A stretch of 64,000 bases of DNA, taken from NCBI RefSeq assembly GCF_001425175.1, contig NZ_LMDV01000003.1, positions 1 through 64,000 of the forward strand, written 5' to 3'. This DNA is from Nocardioides sp. Root1257 (GTDB taxonomy: Bacteria > Actinomycetota > Actinomycetes > Propionibacteriales > Nocardioidaceae). This document shows positions 8,438 through 16,997 of this stretch, one piece after another (within the stretch, counting starts at the first letter, position 1; each line of letters opens with the position of its first letter). The notes under the pieces were generated by a model. The model worked only from the letters and a program-made list of their open reading frames with translations. It had not been told where the DNA came from and searched no databases. Position numbers and translations under genes: made by a program.

Positions 8438-9232
8438 ATGGCCCCGGTCGCTCCCGCGCTGGCGCCGTACGTCTCCGCGCTGACGGCGTACGACGTCGAC
8501 CTGGGCGCGCCCGGCGTGCACCGAGGGCTGCCGTCGACGACCCTCACGTTCGTCCTCCCCGTCGGCGAGGCGCTCGACGTGGGCTGGCGCGGGGTGCCGA
8601 CCAGCCGGGCCGCGCGCTGGTCGACCGTCTCCGGGCTGCACGCCCGGCCCGCCGAGATCCACCACGACGGCCACCAGTGCGGCGTGCAGCTGGCGCTCAC
8701 ACCGGCGGGTGCGCGGGCTCTCTTCGGCCTGCCGGCCGCCGAGCTGTCCGGGGAGATGCTCGAGCTCGACGACGTGGCGCCCCGGCTGCGGCACCTGCCC
8801 GAGCGCCTGGCCGAGTGCCCGGCGGACCAGCGCTCGGCCCTCGTCCAGCGGGTCCTGGTCGCCGAGCTCGCGCGGCGCGGAGCGCCAGCCGCCCGGGCCG
8901 AGGTCGGCCGGGCGCTGGCGGGCCTGACACGCGGCGCATCCGTGCAGGACGTCGCCGACGAGGTCGGCTTCAGTCGCCGGCACCTCGCGACGCTCGTACG
9001 ACGCGAGTGCGGTCTCACGCCGCAGGAGGTCCGCCGGGTCGGTCGGTTCGAGCGCTCCCGGGGCCAGCTCGGGCGACGCCCGCTGGCGTCGGTGGCGCAT
9101 GACTGCGGGTACGCCGACCAGGCACACCTCACCCGCGAGTGGGTCGACCTGGCCGGGTGTCCGCCGACGACCTGGCTGCGCGAGGAGTTCCCGTTCCTTC
9201 AAGACCTGGACCGCGCCGAGCCCGGACGATGA
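8438..9232 (+). CDS. AraC-family transcriptional regulator
   Basis: A 264-aa regulator. The N-terminal part (about 1-130) has LPSTTLTFVLPVGE and LTPAGARALFGLPAAEL, like the sensor domain found in actinobacterial AraC proteins. The C-terminal two-HTH AraC domain reads SVQDVADEVGFSRRHLATLV and LASVAHDCGYADQAHLTREW. ATG 8438 is preferred over 8408, which adds only ten unconserved residues. The next gene starts 4 bp after the stop, so it probably controls or is co-transcribed with that VOC gene. Confidence 0.9.
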   Translation: MAPVAPALAPYVSALTAYDVDLGAPGVHRGLPSTTLTFVLPVGEALDVGWRGVPTSRAARWSTVSGLHARPAEIHHDGHQCGVQLALTPAGARALFGLPAAELSGEMLELDDVAPRLRHLPERLAECPADQRSALVQRVLVAELARRGAPAARAEVGRALAGLTRGASVQDVADEVGFSRRHLATLVRRECGLTPQEVRRVGRFERSRGQLGRRPLASVAHDCGYADQAHLTREWVDLAGCPPTTWLREEFPFLQDLDRAEPGR

Positions 9233-9236
9233 GGTC

Positions 9237-9632
9237 ATGAGCAACGCAGCAGACATCCGCCTCTGGCACACCATGTCCTTCCGCGACGCGGACCGGATGA
9301 TCGCGTGGTTGAGCGCGATCGGCTTCGTGGAGCACGCGACCTACCGCGACGAGACGGACCCGAGCGTCGTGATGCACGCCGAGTGGCTCTGGCCGGACGG
9401 GGGAGGCGGCGTGATGTTCGGCAGCGAGCGCCCCGACGGCGCGGTCGGCAACGCGGGCGGCTCCGCGGCGTACCTCGTCATGGACGACCCGGACGCCGTC
9501 TTCGACCGCGCCGTCGCGGCGGGGGCGACCGTCGTGCGGGAGATGGTCGACCAGGACTACGGGGGCCGGGGCGGCAGCGTCGAGGATCCAGAAGGCAACC
9601 ACTGGTCCTTCGGGAGCTACCAACCGAGCTAG
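9237..9632 (+). CDS. VOC (glyoxalase/bleomycin-resistance fold) protein
   Basis: A 131-aa VOC protein: RDADRMIAWLSAIGFVEHATY, VVMHAEWLW, GGVMFGSERPDG and ending DPEGNHWSFGSYQPS. Paired beta-alpha-beta-beta-beta modules with conserved Glu before NHWSF are typical of this family, but the reaction cannot be inferred. ATG 9237 is chosen because it begins the fold and lies 4 bp behind the AraC gene. Confidence 0.88.
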   Translation: MSNAADIRLWHTMSFRDADRMIAWLSAIGFVEHATYRDETDPSVVMHAEWLWPDGGGGVMFGSERPDGAVGNAGGSAAYLVMDDPDAVFDRAVAAGATVVREMVDQDYGGRGGSVEDPEGNHWSFGSYQPS

Positions 9633-9684
9633 CCACCGTGAGACCGGGCGCAGTCACCCCCTCGCCGATCGCTAACCTCTTCGG

Positions 9685-10068
9685 GTGGCAGTCAGGGCAG
9701 TGCGAGGAGCGACCCAGCTCGACGAGGACGTGCGTGACCACATGCTGGAGCGTGTGGCGGAGATGGTCACCGACGTCATGGAGTCCAACGGCCTCGAGGT
9801 CGACGACTTCATCTCGGTGATCTTCACCGCGACGTCCGACCTGCACTCGGAGTTCCCGGCGTACGCCGCCCGCAGGCTCGGCTTCGGCGACGTGCCGCTG
9901 ATCTGCGCGCGCGAGCTCGAGATCGAGGGCTCGATGCCGCGCGTCGTGCGGATGATGGCGCACGTCGAGACCGACCTGCCGAAGTCGGACATCACCCACG
10001 TCTACCTCCACGGTGCTGCTGCGCTGCGGCGTGACCTGACCCGGGTCCGCGCGGTGCCGGATGAGTGA
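9685..10068 (+). CDS. aroH: Chorismate mutase, AroH type
   Basis: A 127-aa monofunctional chorismate mutase of the AroH class, converting chorismate to prephenate. The family start AVRAVRGATQLDED, the FTATSDLHSEFPAYAAR segment and the C-terminal DITHVYLHGAAALRRDL are all present; the Arg in VRGAT and the C-terminal Arg residues belong to the active site in studied AroH. GTG start. It overlaps tyrA by 8 bp, so product and next enzyme of the tyrosine branch are coupled. Confidence 0.95.
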   Translation: MAVRAVRGATQLDEDVRDHMLERVAEMVTDVMESNGLEVDDFISVIFTATSDLHSEFPAYAARRLGFGDVPLICARELEIEGSMPRVVRMMAHVETDLPKSDITHVYLHGAAALRRDLTRVRAVPDE

Positions 10069-11122
10069 GCTGGTCGGCCCCGTCGAGGTCGTCGGCGTCG
10101 GGCTGCTGGGCACCTCGGTCGCCCTCGCCTGCCGGCGGGCCGGGCTCGACGTGCTGCTGACCGACGTCTCCGCCGACCACGTGCGCACCGCGTCGGCGCT
10201 CGGCGCCGGTCGGCCCCGGGCCGAGGGGGACCGCCCCCAGCTCGTGGTCGTGGCCGTGCCGCCGGACCACCTCGGTGCGGCGATCGCGGCGGCGCTCCGC
10301 GACACCGACGCCATCGTGACCGACGTCGGCAGCGTCAAGACCGGCCCGCTCGCGGCGGTGGCGGGGGAGCCCGGCGTACGGCGCTACGTCGGCGGGCACC
10401 CGATGGCCGGCAGCGAGCGCTCGGGTCCCCTGGCCGCGACAGCGGACCTGTTCGAGGGCCGCCCGTGGGCGGTCGCGCCCCACCCCGACGCCGACCCGGA
10501 CGGTGTCGCGCTCGTCGAGCAGCTCGCCCAGCTGTGCGCTGCAGTCGTGGTGCGGCTCAGCCCGGAGGACCACGACCGCGCCGTCGCCCGTACGTCGCAC
10601 GTGCCGCACCTGCTGGCCTCGCTGGTCGCCGGGCGGCTCGTGGACGCGCCGGCTGACTACCTGAAGCTCTCCGGCCAGGGCGTGCGCGACGTCACCCGCA
10701 TCGCCGCCGGGAGCCCCGAGCTCTACGGCCAGATCGTCGCGGCCAACTCGGCGGCGGTCGTCGAGCTGCTCGCCGAGGTGCGGACCGGCCTCGACGCCAT
10801 GATCAGCGCCCTCGCCGACGCCGACCGTGCCCGGCTCTGGGAGCTGCTGGAGCGCGGCGTCGACGGCACCCGGGCGATCCCCGGCAAGCACGGCGGACCG
10901 GTGCGGCCGACCGCCTCGGTCTTCGTCTCCGTCCCCGACGAGCCGGGTGTGCTCGCCCGCCTGTTCCTCGCCGCGGGGGAGATCGAGGTCAACGTCGAGG
11001 ACGTCCGGATCGACCACGATCTGGGCCGCCAGGTCGGTGTCGTCGAGCTCATCGTGGACGAGACCCGCGCGGAGCACCTGCTCGCGTCGCTCGAATCCCG
11101 CGGTTGGGTGACACACCGGTAG
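10061..11122 (+). CDS. tyrA: Prephenate dehydrogenase
   Basis: A 353-aa NAD(P)-dependent prephenate dehydrogenase (tyrosine synthesis). The Rossmann motif GVGLLGTSVALACRRAG is at about 10-26. Family segments VTDVGSVKTGPL, GGHPMAGSERSGP and the helical dimer domain follow. The C-terminus from about 285 (TASVFVSVPDEPGVLARLF) is an ACT-like domain, suggesting feedback control by an amino acid. It overlaps aroH by 8 bp; cmk follows within 12 bp. Confidence 0.95.
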   Translation: MSELVGPVEVVGVGLLGTSVALACRRAGLDVLLTDVSADHVRTASALGAGRPRAEGDRPQLVVVAVPPDHLGAAIAAALRDTDAIVTDVGSVKTGPLAAVAGEPGVRRYVGGHPMAGSERSGPLAATADLFEGRPWAVAPHPDADPDGVALVEQLAQLCAAVVVRLSPEDHDRAVARTSHVPHLLASLVAGRLVDAPADYLKLSGQGVRDVTRIAAGSPELYGQIVAANSAAVVELLAEVRTGLDAMISALADADRARLWELLERGVDGTRAIPGKHGGPVRPTASVFVSVPDEPGVLARLFLAAGEIEVNVEDVRIDHDLGRQVGVVELIVDETRAEHLLASLESRGWVTHR

Positions 11123-11133
11123 GCTGCGGCCCC

Positions 11134-11835
11134 GTGAACAGCTCTGCGCGCTCGGTTGCCCCTGGTCTCGTTGTCGCCGTGGACGGCACCTCCGGATCGG
11201 GCAAGTCGAGCACGTCGCGCGGCGTCGCCGACCGGCTCGGGATGCGCTACCTCGACACGGGCGCGATGTTCCGGGCCATGACCTGGTGGCTGCTGCGCGA
11301 GGGCATCGACGTGCACGACGTCGCAGCGGTCGCGGCTCGGTGCGGTGAGCCCCAGATCGTCTCCGGCACCGACCCGCTGGCGCCGACGATCACCGTCGAC
11401 GGCGTCGACGTCGCGACCGCGATCCGCAGCGACGAGGTCAACGCGGCGGTCTCGCCGGTCAGCGCCGTCCCCGAGGTCCGCACCCGGCTCCTGGAGCTGC
11501 AGCGGGCCGTGATCGCGGCCGAGTCCGTCGAGAGCGGCATCGTCGTCGAGGGTCGCGACATCGGCTCGGTCGTCGCGCCGGACGCGCCCGTGAAGCTCTA
11601 CATCAGCGCCGACCCCGCGGCCCGGGCCTCCCGCCGGGCCGCCGAGCAGGGTGGCGCGGACGTCGCCGCCACCCAGGAGTCCCTGCTCGCGCGCGACAAG
11701 ATCGACTCCGGCCGGGCGACGGCACCCCTGACGATGGCCGACGGTGCGGTGCACATCGACACCACGCCGTACACGCTCGACGAGGTCATCGGGCTGGTCG
11801 TGGCGCTGGTCGAGGACGTGGGAGCGCACCCGTGA
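11134..11835 (+). CDS. cmk: Cytidylate kinase
   Basis: A 233-aa (d)CMP kinase. The P-loop AVDGTSGSGKSSTSRG and the CMP-binding RYLDTGAMFRAMTWWLLREG are clear, as is GSVVAPDAPVKLYISADPAARASRR later. GTG 11134 is chosen; the frame reaches 11104 but the extra ten residues overlap tyrA and are not family-like. The gene overlaps plsC by 4 bp. cmk followed by an acyltransferase and der is a common actinobacterial order. Confidence 0.95.
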   Translation: MNSSARSVAPGLVVAVDGTSGSGKSSTSRGVADRLGMRYLDTGAMFRAMTWWLLREGIDVHDVAAVAARCGEPQIVSGTDPLAPTITVDGVDVATAIRSDEVNAAVSPVSAVPEVRTRLLELQRAVIAAESVESGIVVEGRDIGSVVAPDAPVKLYISADPAARASRRAAEQGGADVAATQESLLARDKIDSGRATAPLTMADGAVHIDTTPYTLDEVIGLVVALVEDVGAHP

Positions 11836-12587
11836 CCGACCCCCACCTCGAGCGGCCTCGCAGCGACCGGGTCAAGCGCGCACCGCGCTTCCTGCTCCAC
11901 ACGCTGCGACCGCTCGCGCGCTGGGTCATCCGCCGGCGCTACGACGTCCAGGTGCACGGCGCCGCCCACGTGCCGGCCACCGGGCCGGTGATCTTCGCCT
12001 CCAACCACGTCGGCGTCATCGACGGTCCGCTGCTCGCGATCTTCGCGCCGCGGCCGGCGCACGTGCTGACCAAGGTCGAGATGTTCCGCGGCTTCCTGGG
12101 CCGGTTCCTGTGGGCCTCCGGCCAGGTCCCGCTGGACCGCTTCCACACGGATCCCCGCGCGGTGAAGACCTGCCTCAAGGCGCTGCGCGACGGCCGGGTC
12201 GTCGGCATCTACCCGGAGGGGAGCCGCGGGGCGGGGGACCTGGAGCGGTTCCACCGCGGCGCGGCCTACCTGGCGCTGGTCTCGGGTGCACCCGTCGTCC
12301 CCGTGACGACGCTCGGGAGCCGCGAGCCCGGCGGCACCAGCGGCTCGCTGCCGAAGCGCGGCGCCGTCGTCGACATGGTCTTCGGCGAGGCCTACCGGAT
12401 CGACGCCGAGCCCTGGCCCCGGACGCGGGAACAAGTGGAGAAGGCCTCGTTGTTGCTCCGAGAGCACATGCTGGTCCAGCTGGACCGGGCGCGCGCGTCG
12501 ACCGGCCGGGAGCTCCCGGGTCCGCTGCCGCCCACCGACGTAGATCCAGACCCCGACACCGGGGTCACCGATGAAGGAGCACCATGA
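11832..12587 (+). CDS. plsC: 1-acyl-sn-glycerol-3-phosphate acyltransferase
   Basis: A 251-aa PlsC-family acyltransferase of phospholipid synthesis. The catalytic HxxxxD box is [10 protein letters not shown]. The acceptor-binding region reads VPLDRF, then the [25 protein letters not shown] block, and [10 protein letters not shown] completes the fourth motif. GTG start in a 4-bp overlap with cmk, and a 4-bp overlap with der downstream, so all three are coupled. Confidence 0.93.
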   Translation: MTDPHLERPRSDRVKRAPRFLLHTLRPLARWVIRRRYDVQVHGAAHVPATGPVIFASNHVGVIDGPLLAIFAPRPAHVLTKVEMFRGFLGRFLWASGQVPLDRFHTDPRAVKTCLKALRDGRVVGIYPEGSRGAGDLERFHRGAAYLALVSGAPVVPVTTLGSREPGGTSGSLPKRGAVVDMVFGEAYRIDAEPWPRTREQVEKASLLLREHMLVQLDRARASTGRELPGPLPPTDVDPDPDTGVTDEGAP

Positions 12588-13957
12588 CCGAGCACGACCC
12601 TGCCCCCCTCGATGCAGCGGAGGGCGTGGCTGAGGACACCGGGCCGGTCCCGATCCTCGCCGTCGTCGGTCGCCCCAACGTCGGCAAGTCCACCCTCGTC
12701 AACCGGATCATCGGCCGCCGCGAGGCCGTGGTCGAGGACGTCCCCGGCGTGACCCGGGACCGGGTGTCCTACGACGCCAACTGGAACGGCCGCGCCTTCA
12801 CGGTCGTCGACACCGGCGGCTGGGACCCGGACGCCCGCGGCCTCGCCGCGTCGATCGCCGCGCAGGCCGAGATCGCCGTACGCCTGGCGGACGCCGTGCT
12901 GTTCGTCGTCGACGCCACGGTCGGGATCACCGACCACGACGAGGCCGTCGTACGGATCCTGCGGGCGTCCGGCAAGCCGGTCGTGCTCGCGGCCAACAAG
13001 GTCGACGACCAGCGCACCGAGGCCGAGACCTACGGGCTGTGGAACCTCGGGCTCGGCGAGCCGTTCCCCGTCTCGGCGCTGCACGGCCGCGGCTCCGGCG
13101 ACATGCTCGACGCGATCCTCGCCGCCCTGCCCGAGCCCCCGCCCGAGCGGCTGGGCGAGGCCGGCGGCCCGCGCCGCGTCGCGATCGTCGGCAAGCCCAA
13201 CGTCGGCAAGTCCTCGCTGCTCAACCAGTTGGCGGGGGAGCAGCGCGTCGTCGTCGACAACGTCGCGGGCACCACCGTGGACCCGGTCGACGAGCTGATC
13301 GAGCTCGGCGGCGAGGTCTGGCGCTTCATCGACACCGCCGGCCTGCGCAAGCGGGTCAAGGAGGCGTCGGGTCACGAGTACTACGCGTCCCTGCGCACGT
13401 CGACGGCCATCGACCGCGCCGAGGTCGCCGTGCTGGTGCTGGACGCCGAGCAGTCGATCTCCGAGCAGGACGTGCGCATCCTCCAGACCGTCCGCGAGGC
13501 CGGCCGCGCGCTGGTGATCGCGTTCAACAAGTGGGACCTCGTCGACGACGAGCGCCGCTACTACCTGGAGCGCGAGATCGAGCGCGAGCTCGTCCAGGTG
13601 CAGTGGGCGCCGCGGATCAACTTCACGGCACGCACCGGCTGGCACATCGACCGGCTGGTACCCGCGCTGGAGAAGGCCCTCGCGGGCTGGGAGACCCGGA
13701 TCTCGACCGGCGCGCTCAACGGCTTCCTCGGCCGCCTCGTGGCCGAGCACCCGCACCCGGTGCGGAGCGGCAAGCAGCCGCGGATCCTCTTCGGGACCCA
13801 GGCCTCGACAGCGCCGCCGACGTTCGTGCTCTTCACGAGCGGCAAGCTGGACGCGTCGTACGAGCGGTTCATCGAGCGGCGGCTCCGCGAGGAGTTCGGC
13901 TTCGCCGGGACCCCGATCGTCCTGCAGCAGCGGCCGCGGGAGAAGCGCAAGCGCTGA
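12584..13957 (+). CDS. der: Ribosome-associated GTPase Der (EngA)
   Basis: A 457-aa double GTPase needed for 50S subunit assembly. GTPase 1 has [19 protein letters not shown] and NKVD. GTPase 2 has [22 protein letters not shown] and NKWD. A C-terminal KH-like domain ends with the basic REKRKR. ATG start overlaps plsC by 4 bp, and a good AAGGAG ribosome site precedes it. It is the last gene of the coupled aroH-tyrA-cmk-plsC-der run. Confidence 0.97.
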   Translation: MTEHDPAPLDAAEGVAEDTGPVPILAVVGRPNVGKSTLVNRIIGRREAVVEDVPGVTRDRVSYDANWNGRAFTVVDTGGWDPDARGLAASIAAQAEIAVRLADAVLFVVDATVGITDHDEAVVRILRASGKPVVLAANKVDDQRTEAETYGLWNLGLGEPFPVSALHGRGSGDMLDAILAALPEPPPERLGEAGGPRRVAIVGKPNVGKSSLLNQLAGEQRVVVDNVAGTTVDPVDELIELGGEVWRFIDTAGLRKRVKEASGHEYYASLRTSTAIDRAEVAVLVLDAEQSISEQDVRILQTVREAGRALVIAFNKWDLVDDERRYYLEREIERELVQVQWAPRINFTARTGWHIDRLVPALEKALAGWETRISTGALNGFLGRLVAEHPHPVRSGKQPRILFGTQASTAPPTFVLFTSGKLDASYERFIERRLREEFGFAGTPIVLQQRPREKRKR

Positions 13958-13978
13958 CGAGCGGTTAGCGTCGTGACC

Positions 13979-14944
13979 ATGAAGAGACTCGGTGTCGTGG
14001 TCCTGGCCGTTGCTCTGGCGGTGCCCTCCGCAGGTGCGGCGACCGCCCAGCCGGCGCCCGTCGACCGCGCCGTCGGCGGCTGTCGGGTCTTCCCGGCGGA
14101 CAACTGGTGGAACGCCGACGTCAGCGGCCTGCCCGTGCACGCGCGCAGCCGGCAGTGGCTCTCGCACATGTCCACGGACCGTGACCTGCACCCGGACTTC
14201 GGACCGTCGTACGGCGACGGGCCCGACTACGGCATCCCGGTCACGGTCGTGAAGCCGTCGCACCCGAAGGTGCGGGTGCGCTTCGACTACGCCGACGAGA
14301 GCAACCGGGTGCGCTACCCGCTGGGCAGGGACACCCGGGTCGAGGGTGGCCGCGGCTCAGACGGCGACAAGCACACCGTCGTGGTCGACCGGGGCGCCTG
14401 CAAGCTCTACGAGACCTGGAACACCCGCACCCGCGGCGGACGCTGGGTGGCCGGCTCGGGCGCCGTGTGGTCGTTGCGCTCCAACGCGCTGCGCCCCGAC
14501 GGCTGGACCTCCGCCGACGCCGCGGGCCTGCCCATCCTCCCGGGCCTGCTGCGCTGGGCCGAGGTGAAGGCGGGCCGGGTCGACCACGCGATCCGGTTCA
14601 CCACCGACGTCACCAGCAGCCACCACCTGTGGCCGGCCCGCCACGACGCCGGCTCGCGCTCCAGCCAGGCCTTCCCGCCGATGGGCGCGCGCTTCCGGCT
14701 CAAGGCCGGCTTCCCGACCGCGGGGCTCTCGCCGGCCACGGTCGCGGTCGTCCGGGCGATGAAGACCTACGGCCTGGTGCTGGCCGACAACGGGTCTCCG
14801 TGGTTCTTCCAGGGCGAGCAGAACCGACACTGGCCCGAGCGGCTGATCGAGGAGCTCAAGGGCATCCCGGCGTCGGCCTTCGTCGCGGTCGACACGTCGT
14901 CGCTGCGGGTCTCGCCGAACTCGGCCCAGGTCGCCTCCGATTGA
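13979..14944 (+). CDS. Secreted protein of unknown function
   Basis: A 321-aa secreted protein; I do not recognise the family. A signal peptide (MKRLGVVVLAVALAVPSAGA) leads to a mature protein rich in Trp, Asp and Gly. Segments that look structured include CRVFPADNWWNADVSGLPV, VVVDRGACKLYETWNTR, RWAEVKAGRVDHAIRFTTD and ADNGSPWFFQGEQNRHW. The acidic and aromatic clusters would suit a carbohydrate-binding or hydrolase fold, but no catalytic motif can be named. A GTG at 13973 would add two residues; ATG 13979 fits the signal peptide equally well. It lies 21 bp after der. Confidence 0.8.
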   Translation: MKRLGVVVLAVALAVPSAGAATAQPAPVDRAVGGCRVFPADNWWNADVSGLPVHARSRQWLSHMSTDRDLHPDFGPSYGDGPDYGIPVTVVKPSHPKVRVRFDYADESNRVRYPLGRDTRVEGGRGSDGDKHTVVVDRGACKLYETWNTRTRGGRWVAGSGAVWSLRSNALRPDGWTSADAAGLPILPGLLRWAEVKAGRVDHAIRFTTDVTSSHHLWPARHDAGSRSSQAFPPMGARFRLKAGFPTAGLSPATVAVVRAMKTYGLVLADNGSPWFFQGEQNRHWPERLIEELKGIPASAFVAVDTSSLRVSPNSAQVASD

Positions 14945-14983
14945 GGACAGGACCTGACCTGAACCGTGCCTAGGGTTTCCGGT

Positions 14984-15514
14984 ATGACGACTGAGCGCGA
15001 CGACCTCCTCGACCTCCTGACCAAGCACCGCGGACTCTTCCGCGTCACCGTGCGCGACCTGACCGACGAGCAGGCGGCGGCGACGCCGACCGCCAGCACG
15101 CTCTGCCTCGGCGGGCTCGTGAAGCACGTGACCGCGGTCGAGAAGAGCTGGGCCGACTTCATCGTCGAGGGGCCCGCCGAGCAGCCCGACATCGACTGGG
15201 CGAACGTCGACTGGAGCAACCCGCCGGCCGCCGTGCAGGAGTACGCCGACGGCTTCCGGATGCTCGAGGGGGAGACCCTCGCGACCCTGCTCGCGGCGTA
15301 CGACGAGGTCGCCGAAGCGACCGACGCGCTGCTCGCCAACCCGGACCTGGACCTGGACTCCCGTCAGCCGCTGCCGGCGCAGCCGTGGTTCGAGCCGGGA
15401 GCCAGCTGGTCGGCGCGCCGGGTGTTCGCCCACATCGTGGCCGAGACGGCCCAGCACGCCGGCCATGCCGACATCATCCGCGAGACCATCGACGGTCAGA
15501 AGTCGATGGGCTGA
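14984..15514 (+). CDS. DinB-family protein (DUF664 type)
   Basis: A 176-aa DinB four-helix-bundle protein. The expected metal-binding His are visible in GGLVKHVTAVE (about 43) and ETAQHAGHADIIRETIDG (about 155-159), typical of the actinobacterial DUF664 group related to mycothiol-dependent enzymes. ATG 14984 starts the helix; the frame before it is not conserved-looking. Function unknown; thiol-dependent detoxification is an inference from the family. Confidence 0.9.
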   Translation: MTTERDDLLDLLTKHRGLFRVTVRDLTDEQAAATPTASTLCLGGLVKHVTAVEKSWADFIVEGPAEQPDIDWANVDWSNPPAAVQEYADGFRMLEGETLATLLAAYDEVAEATDALLANPDLDLDSRQPLPAQPWFEPGASWSARRVFAHIVAETAQHAGHADIIRETIDGQKSMG

Positions 15515-15527
15515 GGACCCGACGGGG

Positions 15528-16277
15528 TCAGTCGACCCGGATCGCCGAGACGTGCGAGACGGCCTGGAACTTGCCGCTGTCGGCCGAGCCCTGGTTGTCG
15601 GCGTACCCGAACGCGTACACCAGGACCTCGGTCGGAGCGGCGAGCTCGATGACACGCGTCGTCTGACAGCTCGACTCCCGGTCCGCCAGCGGGCTGGTGG
15701 AGTCGGTGAAGCAGGTGCCGACGTCGACGCCCCAGTCGGTGCCGTCGTTGATCCGGAGCGCCAGCTGGAGCCGGGTCAGTCCCGACACCGCCGCCGTCGA
15801 GTGGAAGAACCCGTCGGCGGTGAGCTGGTAGGTGCCGGCCGGGAGCGTGAACGAGTCGAGCTCGGTCGCGCGCACCGTCGCCGTGAACTTCCCGAACGTG
15901 CCGCCGATGTTGGTGACCGTCTTCGCCGTGCTGCTCGCGTCGGCGGCCAGGGCTCCGAGCTTGTCGGAGGCGGCCGGACCGGGCGGGCCCTGGATGCCCT
16001 GGATCCCGGGCGTGCCATCGGTGCCGTCGACCCCGTCGGCACCGTCGGCGCCGTCCGCGCCGTCCGAGCCGTCCGAGCCCGCCTGGCCGGCGGGCCCGCG
16101 GGGGCCGGCCTGGTTGAGCTTGCGGACGACCGACGGGTTGAGATCGACGGTCTGGATCGTGCCGTTCTTGATCTGGGCGCTGGTGACCAGCTGTGCCCCG
16201 ACGGCACCTCCGGTCGCCCCTACGACCAGGGCGACGGCGGCGCCGACCCCGATCAGCACCTTGCTGCTGCGATTCAT
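15528..16277 (-). CDS. Surface protein with short collagen-like repeat
   Basis: A 249-aa exported protein. ATG 16277 follows a strong site (GGGAGGCAAC). A single hydrophobic segment (about 7-27) is either an uncleaved anchor or a signal peptide. Residues about 55-100 form Gly-x-y collagen-like triplets, including GPRGPAGQAGSDGSDGAD and IQGPPGP. A C-terminal beta-rich domain follows, with two Cys (GTCFTD, ESSCQTT) that could pair. This looks like an adhesin or spore/surface stalk; partner unknown. It is convergent with the DinB gene. Confidence 0.82.
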   Translation of the reverse strand: MNRSSKVLIGVGAAVALVVGATGGAVGAQLVTSAQIKNGTIQTVDLNPSVVRKLNQAGPRGPAGQAGSDGSDGADGADGADGVDGTDGTPGIQGIQGPPGPAASDKLGALAADASSTAKTVTNIGGTFGKFTATVRATELDSFTLPAGTYQLTADGFFHSTAAVSGLTRLQLALRINDGTDWGVDVGTCFTDSTSPLADRESSCQTTRVIELAAPTEVLVYAFGYADNQGSADSGKFQAVSHVSAIRVD

Positions 16278-16426
16278 GATGTTGCCTCCCTCTCCCCCAG
16301 GGCCAGAAACGTCTCGAACGTATGACCAGACGGCGCCGCATGTGACGGGAATCACATAAGCGACAAGGGTGGTCCGAGACAGGTCCGAAAGCGGCACCCG
16401 ATGCCGGTCGAACGCCCGGGCTGCGG

Positions 16427-16432
16427 TAGTGT
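16427..16432 (+). promoter_or_regulatory. Possible -10 element of the tRNA-Pro gene
   Basis: TAGTGT, 36 bp before the mature tRNA 5' end, fits the TAnnnT pattern of housekeeping promoters. The region 17 bp further upstream is a poor -35 match, so this rests on position only. Confidence 0.3.
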
Positions 16433-16468
16433 TCACGCCGGTTCGCTGCTCACGAGGCGGCGACCGTT

Positions 16469-16542
<74 letters not shown>

Positions 16543-16550
16543 CCGATCCG

Positions 16551-16628
16551 CCCAGAGACCATATGGCCTCTGACCTGCGGAAACAGGCCCGGTGATCTAC
16601 GGATCGCCGGGCCTGAAAGGTCTCTGGG
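16551..16628 (+). terminator. Nested hairpin after tRNA-Pro
   Basis: Two nested perfect inverted repeats: an outer pair CCCAGAGACC (16551-16560) with GGTCTCTGGG (16619-16628), and an inner pair CAGGCCCGG (16584-16592) with CCGGGCCTG (16607-16615). There is no T-tract. It may end the tRNA transcript or form part of the element's attachment region. Confidence 0.5.
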
Positions 16629-16638
16629 ATTTGAACCG

Positions 16639-16657
16639 GTGTCCACAAAGTGTCCAC
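16639..16657 (+). repeat. Direct repeat of GTGTCCAC near the attachment site
   Basis: GTGTCCAC occurs twice with an AAA spacer (16639-16646 and 16650-16657), an 11-bp period that places both on one face of the helix. Lying between the tRNA and the excisionase gene, they could be arm-type sites for Int or Xis. Function inferred from position only. Confidence 0.35.
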
Positions 16658-16760
16658 TTTCCCCTCCGGACGGGGTCTGGGCGGTCGAATCTCCCCGCTC
16701 TCTGCGGGCCGGTGACGGCTGGTTCCGGGGTCGACGGAGCGGCCCGCGCACCTGAGGGTC

Positions 16761-16991
16761 ATGGAGACCTCACTGCGCGCCATCTCGTCCGCGGCTGCCG
16801 GCCTGGAGCCGATGCTCAGCATCGACGAACTGAGCGAGTACCTCGACGTCCCGGTGCGGACGCTCTACGACTGGCGGCTGACCGGCCGCGGGCCACGGGC
16901 GGTGCACGTCGGCCGCGCGCTGCGCTATCTCGTCTGCGACGTGCGCACCTGGGTCGAGGCGCAGCGCGAGCAGGCACCGGGGGAGCCGTGA
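16761..16991 (+). CDS. Excisionase-like helix-turn-helix protein
   Basis: A 76-aa MerR/excisionase-type DNA-binding protein. The core reads MLSIDELSEYLDVPVRTLYD then WRLTGRGPRAVHVGRALRY, a winged helix-turn-helix typical of Xis proteins encoded just before a tyrosine integrase. The stop is 6 bp from the integrase start, so the two are probably co-transcribed. The start could also be the internal Met at 16812; either gives the full HTH. A broken second copy of this gene lies at 23461. Confidence 0.88.
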   Translation: METSLRAISSAAAGLEPMLSIDELSEYLDVPVRTLYDWRLTGRGPRAVHVGRALRYLVCDVRTWVEAQREQAPGEP

Positions 16992-16997
16992 TCGGAC

